Origin: Neohoeflea coraliihabitans
GTDB taxonomy: Bacteria; Pseudomonadota; Alphaproteobacteria; Rhizobiales; Rhizobiaceae
NCBI RefSeq assembly: GCF_019334345.1
Contig: NZ_JAHWQX010000002.1
Location: 806,001-870,000 of the forward strand
Reading direction: 5' to 3'
DNA length: 64,000 nucleotides
Shown piece by piece: positions 36,526 through 46,659 of the stretch. The number at the start of each line of letters is the position of its first letter. Position 1 is the first letter of the stretch. The notes beneath the pieces were generated by a model, which saw only the letters and a list, made by a program, of their open reading frames with translations, did no database searches and was not told where the DNA came from. A program made the translations under genes and the position numbers.

Positions 36526-37392
36526 ATGGCTGAGAACCACAAAAGACAACGCGTCGGCCAGGTCAAGGAGATCACCAGCCTCGCCAATCCGGTCATCAAG
36601 GACATCCGCGCCCTGGCCCAGAAGAAACGCCGGGACGAGACCGGCACGTTTCTCGCCGAAGGGCGGAAACTCGTGATCGATGCGCTGGAGCTTGGCTGGC
36701 AGATCCGCACTCTGATCTATGCCAAGGCGCTGCGGGGTCAGCCACAGGTGGAGGCGATCGCCGCGAAGACCGTGGCGCGCGGCGGACTGGTACTCGAGGT
36801 GAGCGAGAAAGTGCTGACGGCGATCACCCGCCGCGACAATCCGCAGGCGGTCATCGGGGTGTTCGACCAGCAATATAGTCCGCTTGATGCGGCAGAAATG
36901 GGTGCAAACGACACCTGGGTGGCGCTCGACCGGGTGCGCGACCCGGGCAATCTCGGCACGATCGTCCGCACCGCCGATGCGGCAGGCGTAAGGCGCATCG
37001 TGCTGGTTGGCGAAACGGTCGATCCCTTCTCGATGGAGGCGGTTCGGGCAACGATGGGTTCGATTTTCGCAGTGTCCCTCAGTCGGGCTTCAGCCGCGGA
37101 GCTGCTCGCCTGGCATCGCACAAGCGGCGCCCAGCTGGTGGGCAGCCATCTGGCCGGCAGCAGTGATTACCGGAGCATCGACTATGCCGGCAGGCCGCAG
37201 GTTCTGCTGATGGGCAACGAGCAGGCGGGGCTGCCCGAGGGACTGGCCCGGGCCTGCGACCGCCTGGCGCGCATTCCGCAAGCCGGGCGCGCGGATTCGC
37301 TCAATCTGGCCATTGCAACGGGACTTATGATATTTGAAGCGCGGCGCCATCTCCTGTCGCTCGACGTGACCGAGGCGGATGTGTCCCGATGA
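36526..37392 (+). CDS. TrmH/SpoU-family RNA 2'-O-methyltransferase
   Basis: 288 aa. N-terminal substrate-binding domain (EITSLANPVIKDIRALAQKKRRDETGTFLAEGRKLV) and a C-terminal SPOUT knot with the three motifs ALDRVRDPGNLGTIVRTADAAG, LLMGNEQAGLPEG and RIPQAGRADSLNLAIATGLMIFEA. Likely a 23S rRNA (RlmB-like) or tRNA 2'-O-methylase; target not assignable. Its stop overlaps the lspA start (ATGA). Confidence 0.9.
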   Translation: MAENHKRQRVGQVKEITSLANPVIKDIRALAQKKRRDETGTFLAEGRKLVIDALELGWQIRTLIYAKALRGQPQVEAIAAKTVARGGLVLEVSEKVLTAITRRDNPQAVIGVFDQQYSPLDAAEMGANDTWVALDRVRDPGNLGTIVRTADAAGVRRIVLVGETVDPFSMEAVRATMGSIFAVSLSRASAAELLAWHRTSGAQLVGSHLAGSSDYRSIDYAGRPQVLLMGNEQAGLPEGLARACDRLARIPQAGRADSLNLAIATGLMIFEARRHLLSLDVTEADVSR

Positions 37393-37913
37393 AGCGGCTT
37401 AGCGGTTGGGCAGGGTTTTCCACCCTCGTTGCATTGGCCGTCATCCTTGATCAGGCGATCAAGGCGCTCGTGGAAGCCTCCCTGCCGCTCCACCAAGTGG
37501 TCCCGGTCCTGCCGTTCCTCGCCTGGTACCGCACCTATAATGAGGGCATCGCCTTCTCGCTGTTGTCCGGATTTGGCGATCTCGGCCTTATCATCTTGTC
37601 GGTTGTCGTCGTCGGCTTCGTTCTGGTCCTCAAAGCCCAGACCAGCAAGGCGCGAACGCTCGCGCATCTGGGTTTTGCATTCATCATCGGCGGCGCCATC
37701 GGCAATCTGATTGACCGTGTTCTGCATGGCTATGTGATCGACTATGTCCTCGTTCATGCCGGACGGTGGTCGTTTGCCGTGTTCAACCTGGCGGATGCGT
37801 TCATCACGATTGGCGCCGCGCTGATCATCCTCGAAGAACTGATGGCCTGGCAGCGCAGCCGGGCCGGAGGGCGCAGCGCAGACAATGGCGATGACGCGCC
37901 TGGTGAGAGCTGA
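37389..37913 (+). CDS. lspA: Lipoprotein signal peptidase (type II)
   Basis: Aspartyl protease that cleaves lipoprotein signal peptides after lipidation. 174 aa, four TM helices. Conserved DQAIKALVE (helix 1), NEGIAFSLL, NLIDRVLHGYVIDYV and FNLADAFITIG; the catalytic Asp pair is D118 and D136. ATGA overlap with the TrmH gene suggests co-translation. Confidence 0.95.
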   Translation: MKRLSGWAGFSTLVALAVILDQAIKALVEASLPLHQVVPVLPFLAWYRTYNEGIAFSLLSGFGDLGLIILSVVVVGFVLVLKAQTSKARTLAHLGFAFIIGGAIGNLIDRVLHGYVIDYVLVHAGRWSFAVFNLADAFITIGAALIILEELMAWQRSRAGGRSADNGDDAPGES

Positions 37914-38013
37914 AGCGGATTGAGCATTGCGGTTCACGCCAGGTGAGCCGTTTCCCTAAAATGCGATGTATCGGCTGAAATCTTTCTTGACCGGCGCCTG
38001 CTAGGCTCTTCTC

Positions 38014-40332
38014 ATGCCAGTCAAAGCGCAACAATTAAAGGATCTGCCACCGCCCTCGCCGGCGTCCGGCGCCGCAACCCGCGGCGGGCTGGCGGATTCT
38101 GCTGCCAGCGGACGCGCAGCTGCTGCGGATCGGAGCAAGCTTAGCCGTAGGTCGCAAAATAGCGGATCCCGGGAACTCGTCCTGGCCGCGGCGCTGCTCA
38201 CCGTTGCCGCTGCAGCCATTGCCTTTGAAACGCCGTGGCTGGTGGCGATCGCCGGCGGTGTGATCGGCCTATACGCATTTCAGCAGGCGTTACGCGCGGG
38301 CCGCGGCCGGGTGGCGCTCGGCGCATATGCGCAACCTCACATCGAGGAAGAGCAACTGGACGCGCGCTGGGAGGCCGGCGAAGCCACAGCACAGATGGCT
38401 GATTTGTTTGATGCTCTTGGCGACATGTTCGCAGCCCTCGACGAAAGCGGCAGGCTCATTGCTGTCAACCACACTTTGCGCGAAGCGTGCAGCGCCGAGG
38501 GCGACGTTCAAGGCTTCCGGCTGGCCGATCTCGGGTTGATCCTTCAGGACACCGCGAACGGGCTGGAAGCGCGCACCGGCGGCGGCGGCAAGGAGCGCCT
38601 TTGGGCGATCCGAAAATCGTCCTGCCGGTCTGGGAGCAGCGGCGCGCTGATCACCCATGTTACCGGCCGTGACATCACCAGCGAGAGGCAGGCCGATGCT
38701 TTGGTGGCGGCAGCACGCAGCAAGGCCGAGGCAGCAAACGAGGCCAAGACGCGTTATCTGGCGACCGTCAGCCACGAGGTGCGCACACCGCTGAACGGTA
38801 TTCTCGGCATGACGCATCTGCTCAGTCAGACGGCGGTGACCGCGGAACAGGAAAGCTACCTCGAAAGCGTACGCGAGAGCGGCCGGGCCCTTCTGCACCT
38901 GATCGAGGATCTGCTCGATGTCAGCGCCATCGAGGCGGGACGGTTCGAATTGCGCAATGGCGAATGTTCGGTCCGCGATCTGGTGCAGTCAAGTTGCGAA
39001 CTGATGGCAGCGCAGGCGCATGCAAAGGGCCTGGAAATCGCCGCGCATGTGGATTTCGATGTGCCGGCGACGATTCACAGCGATGCCGGACGGCTGAAGC
39101 AGGTGCTGTTCAATCTGATCGGCAATGCGATCAAATTCACCGAACAAGGCGGCATCCTGGTCGAGGCCGAGCGGCGTGGCGCAATGCTGGCAATTTGCGT
39201 GCACGACAGCGGTGCCGGCTTGCGGGAGACCGATCAGCAAAGGGTGTTCGAGGAATTCGAACGCGTCGAGACCGATGGCGATCACGAGCAGACCGGCGCC
39301 GGGCTCGGCCTGTCGATATCGGCGCGAATCGTTGCAGCAATGGGGGGCAGCATCGCAGTAGACAGCGAAAGCGGCGCAGGCAGCTGCTTTACCTTTACTG
39401 TGCCGCTCAGCGCCGAGTGCCCGTCGCGCGACGAGGACTTTGCCACCGGCGCGCTCAGCGAACGGCGCGCCCTGGTCCTGGCACCCGATGGTCCTGTGGC
39501 GCAGACCTTGCTGCGCTCGATCAGCGAACTTGGCGGCACGGCGCTCTATGCCGGCGACGAAGAGACGGCGCTGGCCGCGTTGCAATCGCTGACCGCTTGC
39601 AACGATGACGCTGCGCCCGCAACAGCGGGAGCGCTAACCGATCTGATCATCGACCGGCGTCTGGCCAGAAGCGAGCCCGAATTGATGGCGCGGCTCGTGG
39701 CGCTGGCTGGAGCGAGCGCAGAGACAACCCTGATCATCGCGCCGGAGGATGATCGTGAATTGCGCCTGTCGCCGGAACTGGCGGCAAGCAAATGGCTGGT
39801 GCGGCCGATCCGCGCCGCGTCCCTCGTCGATGTGCTGAATCGCCGCGACGACCGCGGCGAGCGCAGCCGCCTCGACGGAGCGATTTCCACTCCGTCCCTG
39901 CTTCGACCATCGGACACGCCGACCTTCGATATCCTTCTGGCCGAAGATGATCCGGTCAACGCCCTGGTGGTGCGGACCATGCTGGCGCGCGAAGGCCACC
40001 GGGTGAGCCTTGTCGAGAATGGCCGCGAACTGGTCGATCTGGCGCTGGAGCGGCCCGACGGACGCTGCCGCTATGATCTGGTCATTACCGATCTGTCGAT
40101 GCCGAAACTTGACGGCGAATCAGCAATTGCCGAGATCCGCGCCGTGGAATCTGCCGAACGGCTGCAACGGCTGCCGGTGATCGTTCTCAGCGGCGATGGC
40201 CAGGCTGATCGGCGCGACAGTCTTCTGGCAGCCGGTGCCGATGGCCACGCGGAAAAGCCGGTGGATCCCGACTGGCTGCGTTCGCTGGTGGGCATGACCG
40301 CGGCGCGCGGTCGCAGTGCGCGGGAAGCGTGA
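38014..40332 (+). CDS. Hybrid sensor histidine kinase with receiver domains
   Basis: 772 aa. Two TM helices (about 55-72 and 74-92), a PAS-like region (125-225), HisKA with H254 (ATVSHEVRTPLNGILG), and HATPase with N-box NLIGNAIKFTE (367-377), G1 HDSGAGL and G2 GAGLGLSISARI. Then comes a receiver-like domain lacking the acidic pocket (485-612), and a canonical receiver (638-760) with acidic DD (645-646) and phospho-acceptor D693 (ITDLSMPKLDG). No HPt domain. The start is accepted at the ATG 38014, though no good ribosome site precedes it. Conserved beside lspA in rhizobia; signal unknown. Confidence 0.88.
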   Translation: MPVKAQQLKDLPPPSPASGAATRGGLADSAASGRAAAADRSKLSRRSQNSGSRELVLAAALLTVAAAAIAFETPWLVAIAGGVIGLYAFQQALRAGRGRVALGAYAQPHIEEEQLDARWEAGEATAQMADLFDALGDMFAALDESGRLIAVNHTLREACSAEGDVQGFRLADLGLILQDTANGLEARTGGGGKERLWAIRKSSCRSGSSGALITHVTGRDITSERQADALVAAARSKAEAANEAKTRYLATVSHEVRTPLNGILGMTHLLSQTAVTAEQESYLESVRESGRALLHLIEDLLDVSAIEAGRFELRNGECSVRDLVQSSCELMAAQAHAKGLEIAAHVDFDVPATIHSDAGRLKQVLFNLIGNAIKFTEQGGILVEAERRGAMLAICVHDSGAGLRETDQQRVFEEFERVETDGDHEQTGAGLGLSISARIVAAMGGSIAVDSESGAGSCFTFTVPLSAECPSRDEDFATGALSERRALVLAPDGPVAQTLLRSISELGGTALYAGDEETALAALQSLTACNDDAAPATAGALTDLIIDRRLARSEPELMARLVALAGASAETTLIIAPEDDRELRLSPELAASKWLVRPIRAASLVDVLNRRDDRGERSRLDGAISTPSLLRPSDTPTFDILLAEDDPVNALVVRTMLAREGHRVSLVENGRELVDLALERPDGRCRYDLVITDLSMPKLDGESAIAEIRAVESAERLQRLPVIVLSGDGQADRRDSLLAAGADGHAEKPVDPDWLRSLVGMTAARGRSAREA

Positions 40333-40400
40333 CCGGCGAACACCGGCGAACCTCAGTAGCTATCCAGTTTTCATAGACCCCTAAGACCTGCCGGGAGACT

Positions 40401-40434
40401 TTGTCACGCGGTTGTCTTAGACTTCTGGTTAATG
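40401..40434 (+). promoter_or_regulatory. Candidate PHO box and -10 element upstream of olsB-like gene
   Basis: TTGTCAC (40401-40407), 4-bp GCGG, TTGTCTT (40412-40418): a 7-4-7 direct repeat like the PhoB site (CTGTCAT-N4-CTGTCAT; 10 of 14 bases agree). A TTAATG (40429-40434) follows 10 bp later, the expected -10 distance. An overlapping inverted repeat CTAAGAC (40381-40387)/GTCTTAG (40414-40420) is also present. Confidence 0.5.
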
Positions 40435-40466
40435 CACGCCATGTCCAACCATTGAGGCTGACCGAC

Positions 40467-41336
40467 ATGAACCCGGCGACCGAAAATTCGCATCGCTTCA
40501 CCGCCTTGAACCCCTCCCTGTTGTCGCGCCGCGAAATCTCGCTGCTCGGGCGGATCGGCGCACTGGAGGTACGCAGGGCCATTTCCAGGCGCGAGATCGC
40601 CGCCGCGCAGGCGCTCCGCTACAAGGTGTTCGTCGAGGAAATGGGCGCTGTATTGCCGGCGGCCGCCATGCGCGCGCGCCGGGATTGCGATCATGTCGAC
40701 AGCTATTGCGACCATCTCCTGGTTATCGACACTGGGATTGAAGGCGCCGTCGAAGACCAGATCGTCGGGACCTACCGACTGCTGCGGCAGGATGTGGCGG
40801 CACGCCATGCAGGCTTTTACTCGCAAAGCGAATATGACGTCGCGGCAATGATGCGGCGACAGCCCGGCAAGCGTTTCATGGAACTCGGCCGGTCCTGCGT
40901 GCTGCCGGCCTATCGCACACGACGGACCATCGAACTGTTGTGGCAGGGCAATTGGGCCTATGCGCTGGCGCACGGAATCGACGCAATGTTCGGCTGCGCC
41001 TCCTTTCCCGGAGCCCGACCGCACGCACATGCGCTGGCGCTGTCATTTCTGTACCACAACGCAGCGGCCGAGGGGATTTGGGACGTCAAACCGATCGATG
41101 GACTTGGCGTGGGAATGGACATGATGCCGCCCGAAGCCATCATGCCACGCGCCGCGATCAACACCATGCCGCCGCTGATCAAGGGCTATCTGAGGCTCGG
41201 GGCCCGCACATCGCGCGCGGCGGTGGCGGATGTTGCCTTCAACACGACGGACATTCTCGTCGTCTTGCCGGTTGGCGAGATCAACCCGCGCTATGTCAAC
41301 CATTATGGTTCCGATGCCGGACGCTTCGCCGCCTGA
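40467..41336 (+). CDS. olsB: OlsB-like GNAT N-acyltransferase (ornithine-lipid synthesis)
   Basis: 289 aa. In rhizobia OlsB makes lyso-ornithine lipid from ornithine and 3-hydroxyacyl-ACP, allowing phosphate-free membrane lipids. Sequence signs: AAQALRYKVFVEEMGA (N-terminal hemolysin/OlsB motif), DHLLVID, GTYRLLRQDVA, FMELGRSCVLPAYRTRRTIELLWQG and MFGCASFPG. ATG at 40467 follows the first clear start after a candidate PHO box. No olsA acyltransferase is adjacent. Family firm, exact substrate likely but inferred. Confidence 0.8.
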   Translation: MNPATENSHRFTALNPSLLSRREISLLGRIGALEVRRAISRREIAAAQALRYKVFVEEMGAVLPAAAMRARRDCDHVDSYCDHLLVIDTGIEGAVEDQIVGTYRLLRQDVAARHAGFYSQSEYDVAAMMRRQPGKRFMELGRSCVLPAYRTRRTIELLWQGNWAYALAHGIDAMFGCASFPGARPHAHALALSFLYHNAAAEGIWDVKPIDGLGVGMDMMPPEAIMPRAAINTMPPLIKGYLRLGARTSRAAVADVAFNTTDILVVLPVGEINPRYVNHYGSDAGRFAA

Positions 41337-41356
41337 CGGCGGCGGCCGACCGGCAG

Positions 41357-43642
41357 TCAATTCATCGCATTGTAGGCGGCGATTGCCGCCATATTGACGA
41401 TATCGGAATCCTTGGCGCCCATGGAGACGATCTGCACCGACTTGTCGAGGCCGACCAACATCGGCCCGATGACCGTCGAGCCGCCCAGTTCCTGCAGCAT
41501 CTTGGTCGAGATCGAAGCTGAATGGAACGCCGGCATCACGAGGACATTGGCGGTGCCGGACAGCCGGCAGAACGGGTACTGTTCCATGATGTCGGCATTC
41601 AGCGCGACATCCGCGGCCATCTCGCCGTCATACTCGAAATCAACACGCCGCCGGTCGAGGATGCGCACCGCCTCGCGCACGCGTTCGGCGCGTTCCCCGG
41701 TCGGGTGGCCGAAGGTCGAATAGGCGAGCATGGCAACCCGTGGCTCGTAGCCCAGCCGGCGCGCCATGCCGGCGGCTTCCTCGGCAATATCGGCGAGTTC
41801 GACCGAATCCGGCATGTCGATCACCGCAGTATCGGCGACCAGCACCGTGCGGCCACGGCATAGCGCCAGTGACACGCCGATCACGCGGTGGCCGGGACGC
41901 ACGTCGATGCAGCGGCGAATGTCCTCAAGTGCCGTGGAATAATTGCGGGTGATGCCCGTCACCATGGCATCCGCATCGCCCAGCGCCACCATGGCGGCGG
42001 CGAAGTGGTTGCGGTCGGTCTTGATCAGCCGCTGGCAGTCGCGGTGCAGATACCCCTTGCGCTGCAGGCGCGAATAAAGATGATCCGTATAGGCCTCAAC
42101 CCGCCGTGAAATGCGGGCATTGATCAGTTCGATGCCTTCGCGTTCGAGGTCGATGCCGGCGGATCTCGCCGTTTCACGCACTTCCTCATCGCGGCCGAGG
42201 AGGAAGGCGGTGCCAAGTCCCTGATTGGCGTAGGCGACGGCGGCGCGCATCACCTGTTCTTCCTCGCCCTCGGCAAATACCGTGCGTTTCGGTCTGCGGC
42301 GGACTTTCGTGTAAATACGCTGAAGCGTCGAGGCGAGCGGATCGCGGCGGGCCGACAATTCGTGGGCGTAGGCGTCGAAATTGACAATCGGCTTGGTGGC
42401 GACGCCCGAGTCCATCGCAGCGCGTGCGACAGCCGGCGGCACGGCCGTGATCAGACGCGGGTCGAACGGAACGGGGATGATGTATTCCGGCCCGAAACGT
42501 GGCCGATTGCCGCGATAGGCGGCCGCGACATCATCAGGCACGTCTTCGCGGGCGAGATTGGCAAGCGCCTCGACGGCAGCGATTTTCATGTCGTCATTGA
42601 TGGTGCTGGCGCGTACATCGAGCGCACCGCGGAAGATGTAGGGAAAGCCGAGAACATTGTTGACCTGGTTGGGATAGTCGGAGCGACCCGTTGCCATGAT
42701 GGCGTCGTCGCGAATCGTCGCAACTTCCTCGGGGGTGATCTCCGGGTCCGGATTGGCCATGGCGAAAATGATCGGATTGGCCGCCATGGAGGCGACCATC
42801 TTGTCGGTCAGTGCGCCCTTGACCGACAGGCCGAAAAAAACGTCCGCCCCCTCGAGAGCCTCGGCGAGATCGCGGCGGTCGGTCTTCACGGCGTGAGCCG
42901 ACTTCCACTGGTTCATCCCGGCCTCGCGGCCCTGATAGATCACACCCTTGGTATCGCAGAGAATGATGTTTTCCGGCGCGAAACCCATCGCCTTGATCAG
43001 TTCGACGCACGCAATGGCCGCGGCGCCGGCGCCGTTGCAGACCAGCTTGGTTGTCTTGAGGTCGCGGCCGGTGAGATGCAGCGCGTTGATCAGACCGGCA
43101 GCGGCGATAATGGCAGTGCCATGCTGGTCGTCATGGAAGACCGGAATGTCCATGACCTCGCGGAGACGCTGTTCGATGATGAAGCATTCGGGCGCCTTGA
43201 TGTCCTCGAGATTGATGCCGCCGAAGCTCGGCCCGAGAAAGCGCACGCAATTGACGAATTCGTCGGCATCTTCGGTCTCGATCTCGAGATCGATGGAATC
43301 GACGTCGGCGAAACGCTTGAAGAGCACCGACTTGCCTTCCATCACCGGCTTGGCGGCCAGCGCCCCGAGATTGCCAAGCCCGAGAATGGCGGTGCCGTTG
43401 GTGATGACCGCCACCATGTTGCCGCGGGTGGTGTAGTCGAAGGCGCGCGAGGGATCATCGGCGATGGCTTGAACCGGAACGGCAACGCCCGGCGAATAGG
43501 CCAATGACAAGTCGCGTTGCGTTGTCATGGGCTTGGTGGGCACGATCTCCAGCTTTCCCGGCCGGCCGCGGGAATGAAAATCCAGCGCTTCCTGGGTGGT
43601 GACGGTGGTTGCCGAACGATCGGGCTTTTTCGTCCCTGCCAT
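41357..43642 (-). CDS. maeB: NADP-dependent malic enzyme with phosphotransacetylase-like domain
   Basis: Converts malate to pyruvate with NAD(P)H formation. 761 aa multimodular MaeB type. Malic domain 1-430 (PTKPMTTQRDLSLAYSPGVA, DDQHGTAIIAAAGLINAL, LVCNGAGAAAIACVELIKAMG, FAMANPDPEITPEE). A PTA-like regulatory domain follows (about 440-760, RRPKRTVFAEGEEEQVMRAA, RLSGTANVLVMPAFHSA), which in this class senses acetyl-CoA rather than catalysing. Divergent from mutS. Confidence 0.95.
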   Translation of the reverse strand: MAGTKKPDRSATTVTTQEALDFHSRGRPGKLEIVPTKPMTTQRDLSLAYSPGVAVPVQAIADDPSRAFDYTTRGNMVAVITNGTAILGLGNLGALAAKPVMEGKSVLFKRFADVDSIDLEIETEDADEFVNCVRFLGPSFGGINLEDIKAPECFIIEQRLREVMDIPVFHDDQHGTAIIAAAGLINALHLTGRDLKTTKLVCNGAGAAAIACVELIKAMGFAPENIILCDTKGVIYQGREAGMNQWKSAHAVKTDRRDLAEALEGADVFFGLSVKGALTDKMVASMAANPIIFAMANPDPEITPEEVATIRDDAIMATGRSDYPNQVNNVLGFPYIFRGALDVRASTINDDMKIAAVEALANLAREDVPDDVAAAYRGNRPRFGPEYIIPVPFDPRLITAVPPAVARAAMDSGVATKPIVNFDAYAHELSARRDPLASTLQRIYTKVRRRPKRTVFAEGEEEQVMRAAVAYANQGLGTAFLLGRDEEVRETARSAGIDLEREGIELINARISRRVEAYTDHLYSRLQRKGYLHRDCQRLIKTDRNHFAAAMVALGDADAMVTGITRNYSTALEDIRRCIDVRPGHRVIGVSLALCRGRTVLVADTAVIDMPDSVELADIAEEAAGMARRLGYEPRVAMLAYSTFGHPTGERAERVREAVRILDRRRVDFEYDGEMAADVALNADIMEQYPFCRLSGTANVLVMPAFHSASISTKMLQELGGSTVIGPMLVGLDKSVQIVSMGAKDSDIVNMAAIAAYNAMN

Positions 43643-43808
43643 GTTTACCCTTCCCCCTGTGGGCGAGCGTTGATCGCTGCCTCATTGATGTTGATCTCGT
43701 AGGTTGTCCTTCGTTAGGGTGCTTGGCAAGTGCTGTAAAGGCAGACGGCTGTTTCGCCCGATCGCCTGCCGATCCGACATCGCCAACCCTGCAACGGCAG
43801 TTTTCCGC

Positions 43809-46601
43809 TTGAATGACTCCGCGCCTCTCTCCGCCCGCACCCTGAAGGTGGCCGAACTGGCCACCGAGGAAAGCCGTGCGGCGGCGACGCCGATGATGGA
43901 ACAATATATCGAGATCAAGGCAGCGAATCCCGATTGCCTGCTGTTCTACCGTATGGGCGATTTTTACGAATTGTTCTTCGAGGATGCGGTCGATGCAGCG
44001 CGCGCGCTCGGTATCACCCTGACCAAGCGCGGCCAGCATCTCGGACAGGCGATCGAGATGTGCGGCGTGCCGGTGCATGCCGCCGATGATTACCTGCAAA
44101 AGCTGATCCAGCTTGGATTTCGGGTGGCGGTCTGCGAACAGGTTGAAGATCCGGCCGAGGCGAAGAAGCGTGGCGGAAAATCCGTGGTGCGGCGGGACGT
44201 CGTACGTCTGGTCACGCCCGGCACCTTGACCGAAGACAAGTTGCTGTCGCCATCGCAATCGAACCATTTGATGGCGCTGGCCCGCATTCGTGGTGGCGAG
44301 GAAGCACAGTTCGGACTTGCCTGGATCGACATTTCGACCGGCAGCTTTCGCGTCGCCGAAAGTCGCCCGGCGCGCGTACTGGCCGACATCATGCGCGTCG
44401 AGCCCAGTGAAATCATTCTTGCCGACAGCCTGTTTGAAGATCCCGAGGCAAAGCCGCTGATCGAGCAACTGGGCCAGCGGGCCGTACCGCAGCCGCAGGT
44501 GCTGTTCGACAGCTCCTGCGCCGAGAGCCGCATTTGCCGCTATTTCGCGGTGGCTTCGCTTGAAGGCTACGGCAATTTCTCGCGCGCCGAGTTGGCGGCC
44601 GCAGCGGCGGCGCTGGCATATGTCGAAAAGACACAGTTCAACGAGCGGCCACCGCTCGAGGTGCCTCTGCGCGAAGAGGACGGTGCAAGCTTGTTCATCG
44701 ATCCCGCGACGCGCGCCAATCTCGAATTGAGCCGCACCCTGGCCGGCGAGCGCCAGGGCAGTCTGTTGAAAGCCATTGACCGTACCGTAACCGGCGGCGG
44801 TGGCCGCAAGCTTTGCGAGTGGCTGATGTCGCCGCTGACCGATCCCGAGGAGATCAACAGCCGGCTCGACGCGGTCGCCTGGCTGATCCGCGAAAGCCGG
44901 CTATGCGAGGATGTGCGGACCGCATTGCGCCGGCTTGCCGACATGCCGCGAGCGCTGTCGCGGTTGGCGATGAACCGTGGCGGGCCCCGGGATCTGAGCG
45001 CATTGCGCGATGGCGCGCGCGCGGCAGAGGTGGTGGCGGCACTGTTTGCAGAACGGGAGACACCCGAGCTTATCAAAGAGGCACTTGCTGCGATCGCCGC
45101 CTTCCCGGACGAATTGCGCGCGTTGCTGGCAGACTGCCTGAGCGATGAAGTGCCGCTGCTCAAACGCGAGGGTGGCTTCGTACGGCATGGTCACGCGGCA
45201 GAACTCGATGAGTTGCGTGCGCTGCGCGATGAATCGCGGCGCGTGATCGCCGGTCTGCAACTGTCCTATGCCGAGGACACCGGCGTCCGGTCGTTGAAGA
45301 TCAAGCACAACAATGTTCTGGGCTATTTCATCGAGGTGACAGCAGCCAACGCGGCACCGCTGCAGGAGGGCGAGACGGCCCGCGGCCGGTTCATTCACCG
45401 GCAGACAATGGCCAATGCGCTGCGTTTCACCACAACCGAGCTTTCTGATCTGGAAACGCGCATCGCCAATGCCGCCGATCAGGCGCTGCGCATCGAACTG
45501 GGGCTGTTCGAAGACATGGTGCTGTGTGCTGTCGGCGCAGCGCCGGCAATCAAGGCGGCGGCGGAGGCGCTGGCCGTTATCGATGTCTATGCGGCGTTGG
45601 CGGTGCTTGCCGAAGAGCAGGGATATGCCCGGCCGCGGGTCGACGACAGCATGGCATTCGAAATTGTCGGCGGCCGGCATCCGGTGGTCGAGCAGGCCCT
45701 CAGGCGGCAGGCGGCGCAGCCCTTTGTCGCCAATGACTGCGATCTTTCCCCGCCCGGCGAAGGTGTGACGCCGTCACCAGCTACAGGAAGCGGAGCGGAG
45801 CAGGCCGGCGCCATCTGGCTGTTGACCGGTCCGAATATGGGCGGCAAGTCAACGTTCCTGCGGCAGAACGCCTTGATCGCCATCATGGCGCAGATGGGGT
45901 CCTTCGTGCCTGCTGGTGCGGCACATATCGGGGTCGTCGACCGGCTGTTCTCACGGGTCGGGGCTTCCGACGATCTGGCGCGCGGTCGCTCGACCTTCAT
46001 GGTCGAAATGGTCGAGACCGCAGCCATTCTCAATCTCGCCACGGCGCGCTCGCTGGTCATTCTTGACGAAATCGGCCGCGGCACCGCGACCTTTGACGGG
46101 TTGTCGATCGCCTGGGCGGCGGTGGAGCATCTGCACGAGGTCAACCGGTGCCGCAGCCTTTTCGCCACGCATTTTCATGAGCTGACAGCGCTGGCCGACA
46201 AGCTCGACCGGCTGGCCAATGTGACGATGAAGGTCAAGGAGTGGAAGGGCGACGTCGTTTTCCTGCACGAGGTGGCGCCGGGCGCCGCGGATCGATCCTA
46301 CGGCATTCAGGTGGCCCGGCTGGCCGGACTGCCCGAAGCCGTGGTGACGCGCGCCCGTGATGTCCTGGCGCAGCTGGAATCCAGCGAGCGCGACAATCCG
46401 GCGCTCACTCTGGTCGATGACCTTCCGCTGTTCGCTGCACATCTGAAGAGTGCGCAGGCAAAGCCATCCGAGACTTCCGCCCTGCCCCCCGAACTAGCAG
46501 CACGGCTGGCAGAATTGCATCCGGACGATTTAAGCCCGCGGCAAGCACTTGAAGCACTTTACGAGATCAAGCGCCTCGCCGCCGGCGACAAAAGCGGCTA
46601 A
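43809..46601 (+). CDS. mutS: DNA mismatch repair protein MutS
   Basis: Mismatch-recognition ATPase, 930 aa. N-terminal mismatch-binding domain beginning [28 protein letters not shown] (Phe-x-Glu in DFYELF stacks at the mismatch), then connector, lever and clamp domains. ATPase with Walker [39 protein letters not shown], Walker [17 protein letters not shown] and THFHEL. TTG at 43809 ([16 protein letters not shown]) is proposed because the conserved sequence begins there and no ATG precedes it in a fitting place. Confidence 0.93.
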   Translation: MNDSAPLSARTLKVAELATEESRAAATPMMEQYIEIKAANPDCLLFYRMGDFYELFFEDAVDAARALGITLTKRGQHLGQAIEMCGVPVHAADDYLQKLIQLGFRVAVCEQVEDPAEAKKRGGKSVVRRDVVRLVTPGTLTEDKLLSPSQSNHLMALARIRGGEEAQFGLAWIDISTGSFRVAESRPARVLADIMRVEPSEIILADSLFEDPEAKPLIEQLGQRAVPQPQVLFDSSCAESRICRYFAVASLEGYGNFSRAELAAAAAALAYVEKTQFNERPPLEVPLREEDGASLFIDPATRANLELSRTLAGERQGSLLKAIDRTVTGGGGRKLCEWLMSPLTDPEEINSRLDAVAWLIRESRLCEDVRTALRRLADMPRALSRLAMNRGGPRDLSALRDGARAAEVVAALFAERETPELIKEALAAIAAFPDELRALLADCLSDEVPLLKREGGFVRHGHAAELDELRALRDESRRVIAGLQLSYAEDTGVRSLKIKHNNVLGYFIEVTAANAAPLQEGETARGRFIHRQTMANALRFTTTELSDLETRIANAADQALRIELGLFEDMVLCAVGAAPAIKAAAEALAVIDVYAALAVLAEEQGYARPRVDDSMAFEIVGGRHPVVEQALRRQAAQPFVANDCDLSPPGEGVTPSPATGSGAEQAGAIWLLTGPNMGGKSTFLRQNALIAIMAQMGSFVPAGAAHIGVVDRLFSRVGASDDLARGRSTFMVEMVETAAILNLATARSLVILDEIGRGTATFDGLSIAWAAVEHLHEVNRCRSLFATHFHELTALADKLDRLANVTMKVKEWKGDVVFLHEVAPGAADRSYGIQVARLAGLPEAVVTRARDVLAQLESSERDNPALTLVDDLPLFAAHLKSAQAKPSETSALPPELAARLAELHPDDLSPRQALEALYEIKRLAAGDKSG

Positions 46602-46659
46602 GGCAGGGCGGCCCTGATCTCCTCGGCAATTTTCCACGTCCCTTCTTCGAAAGGCCCTC

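Noticed and set aside
40332-40351. Two adjacent 10-bp copies (ACCGGCGAAC) after the hybrid kinase
   Set aside because: Too short to interpret in GC-rich sequence; most likely a chance or slippage duplication.
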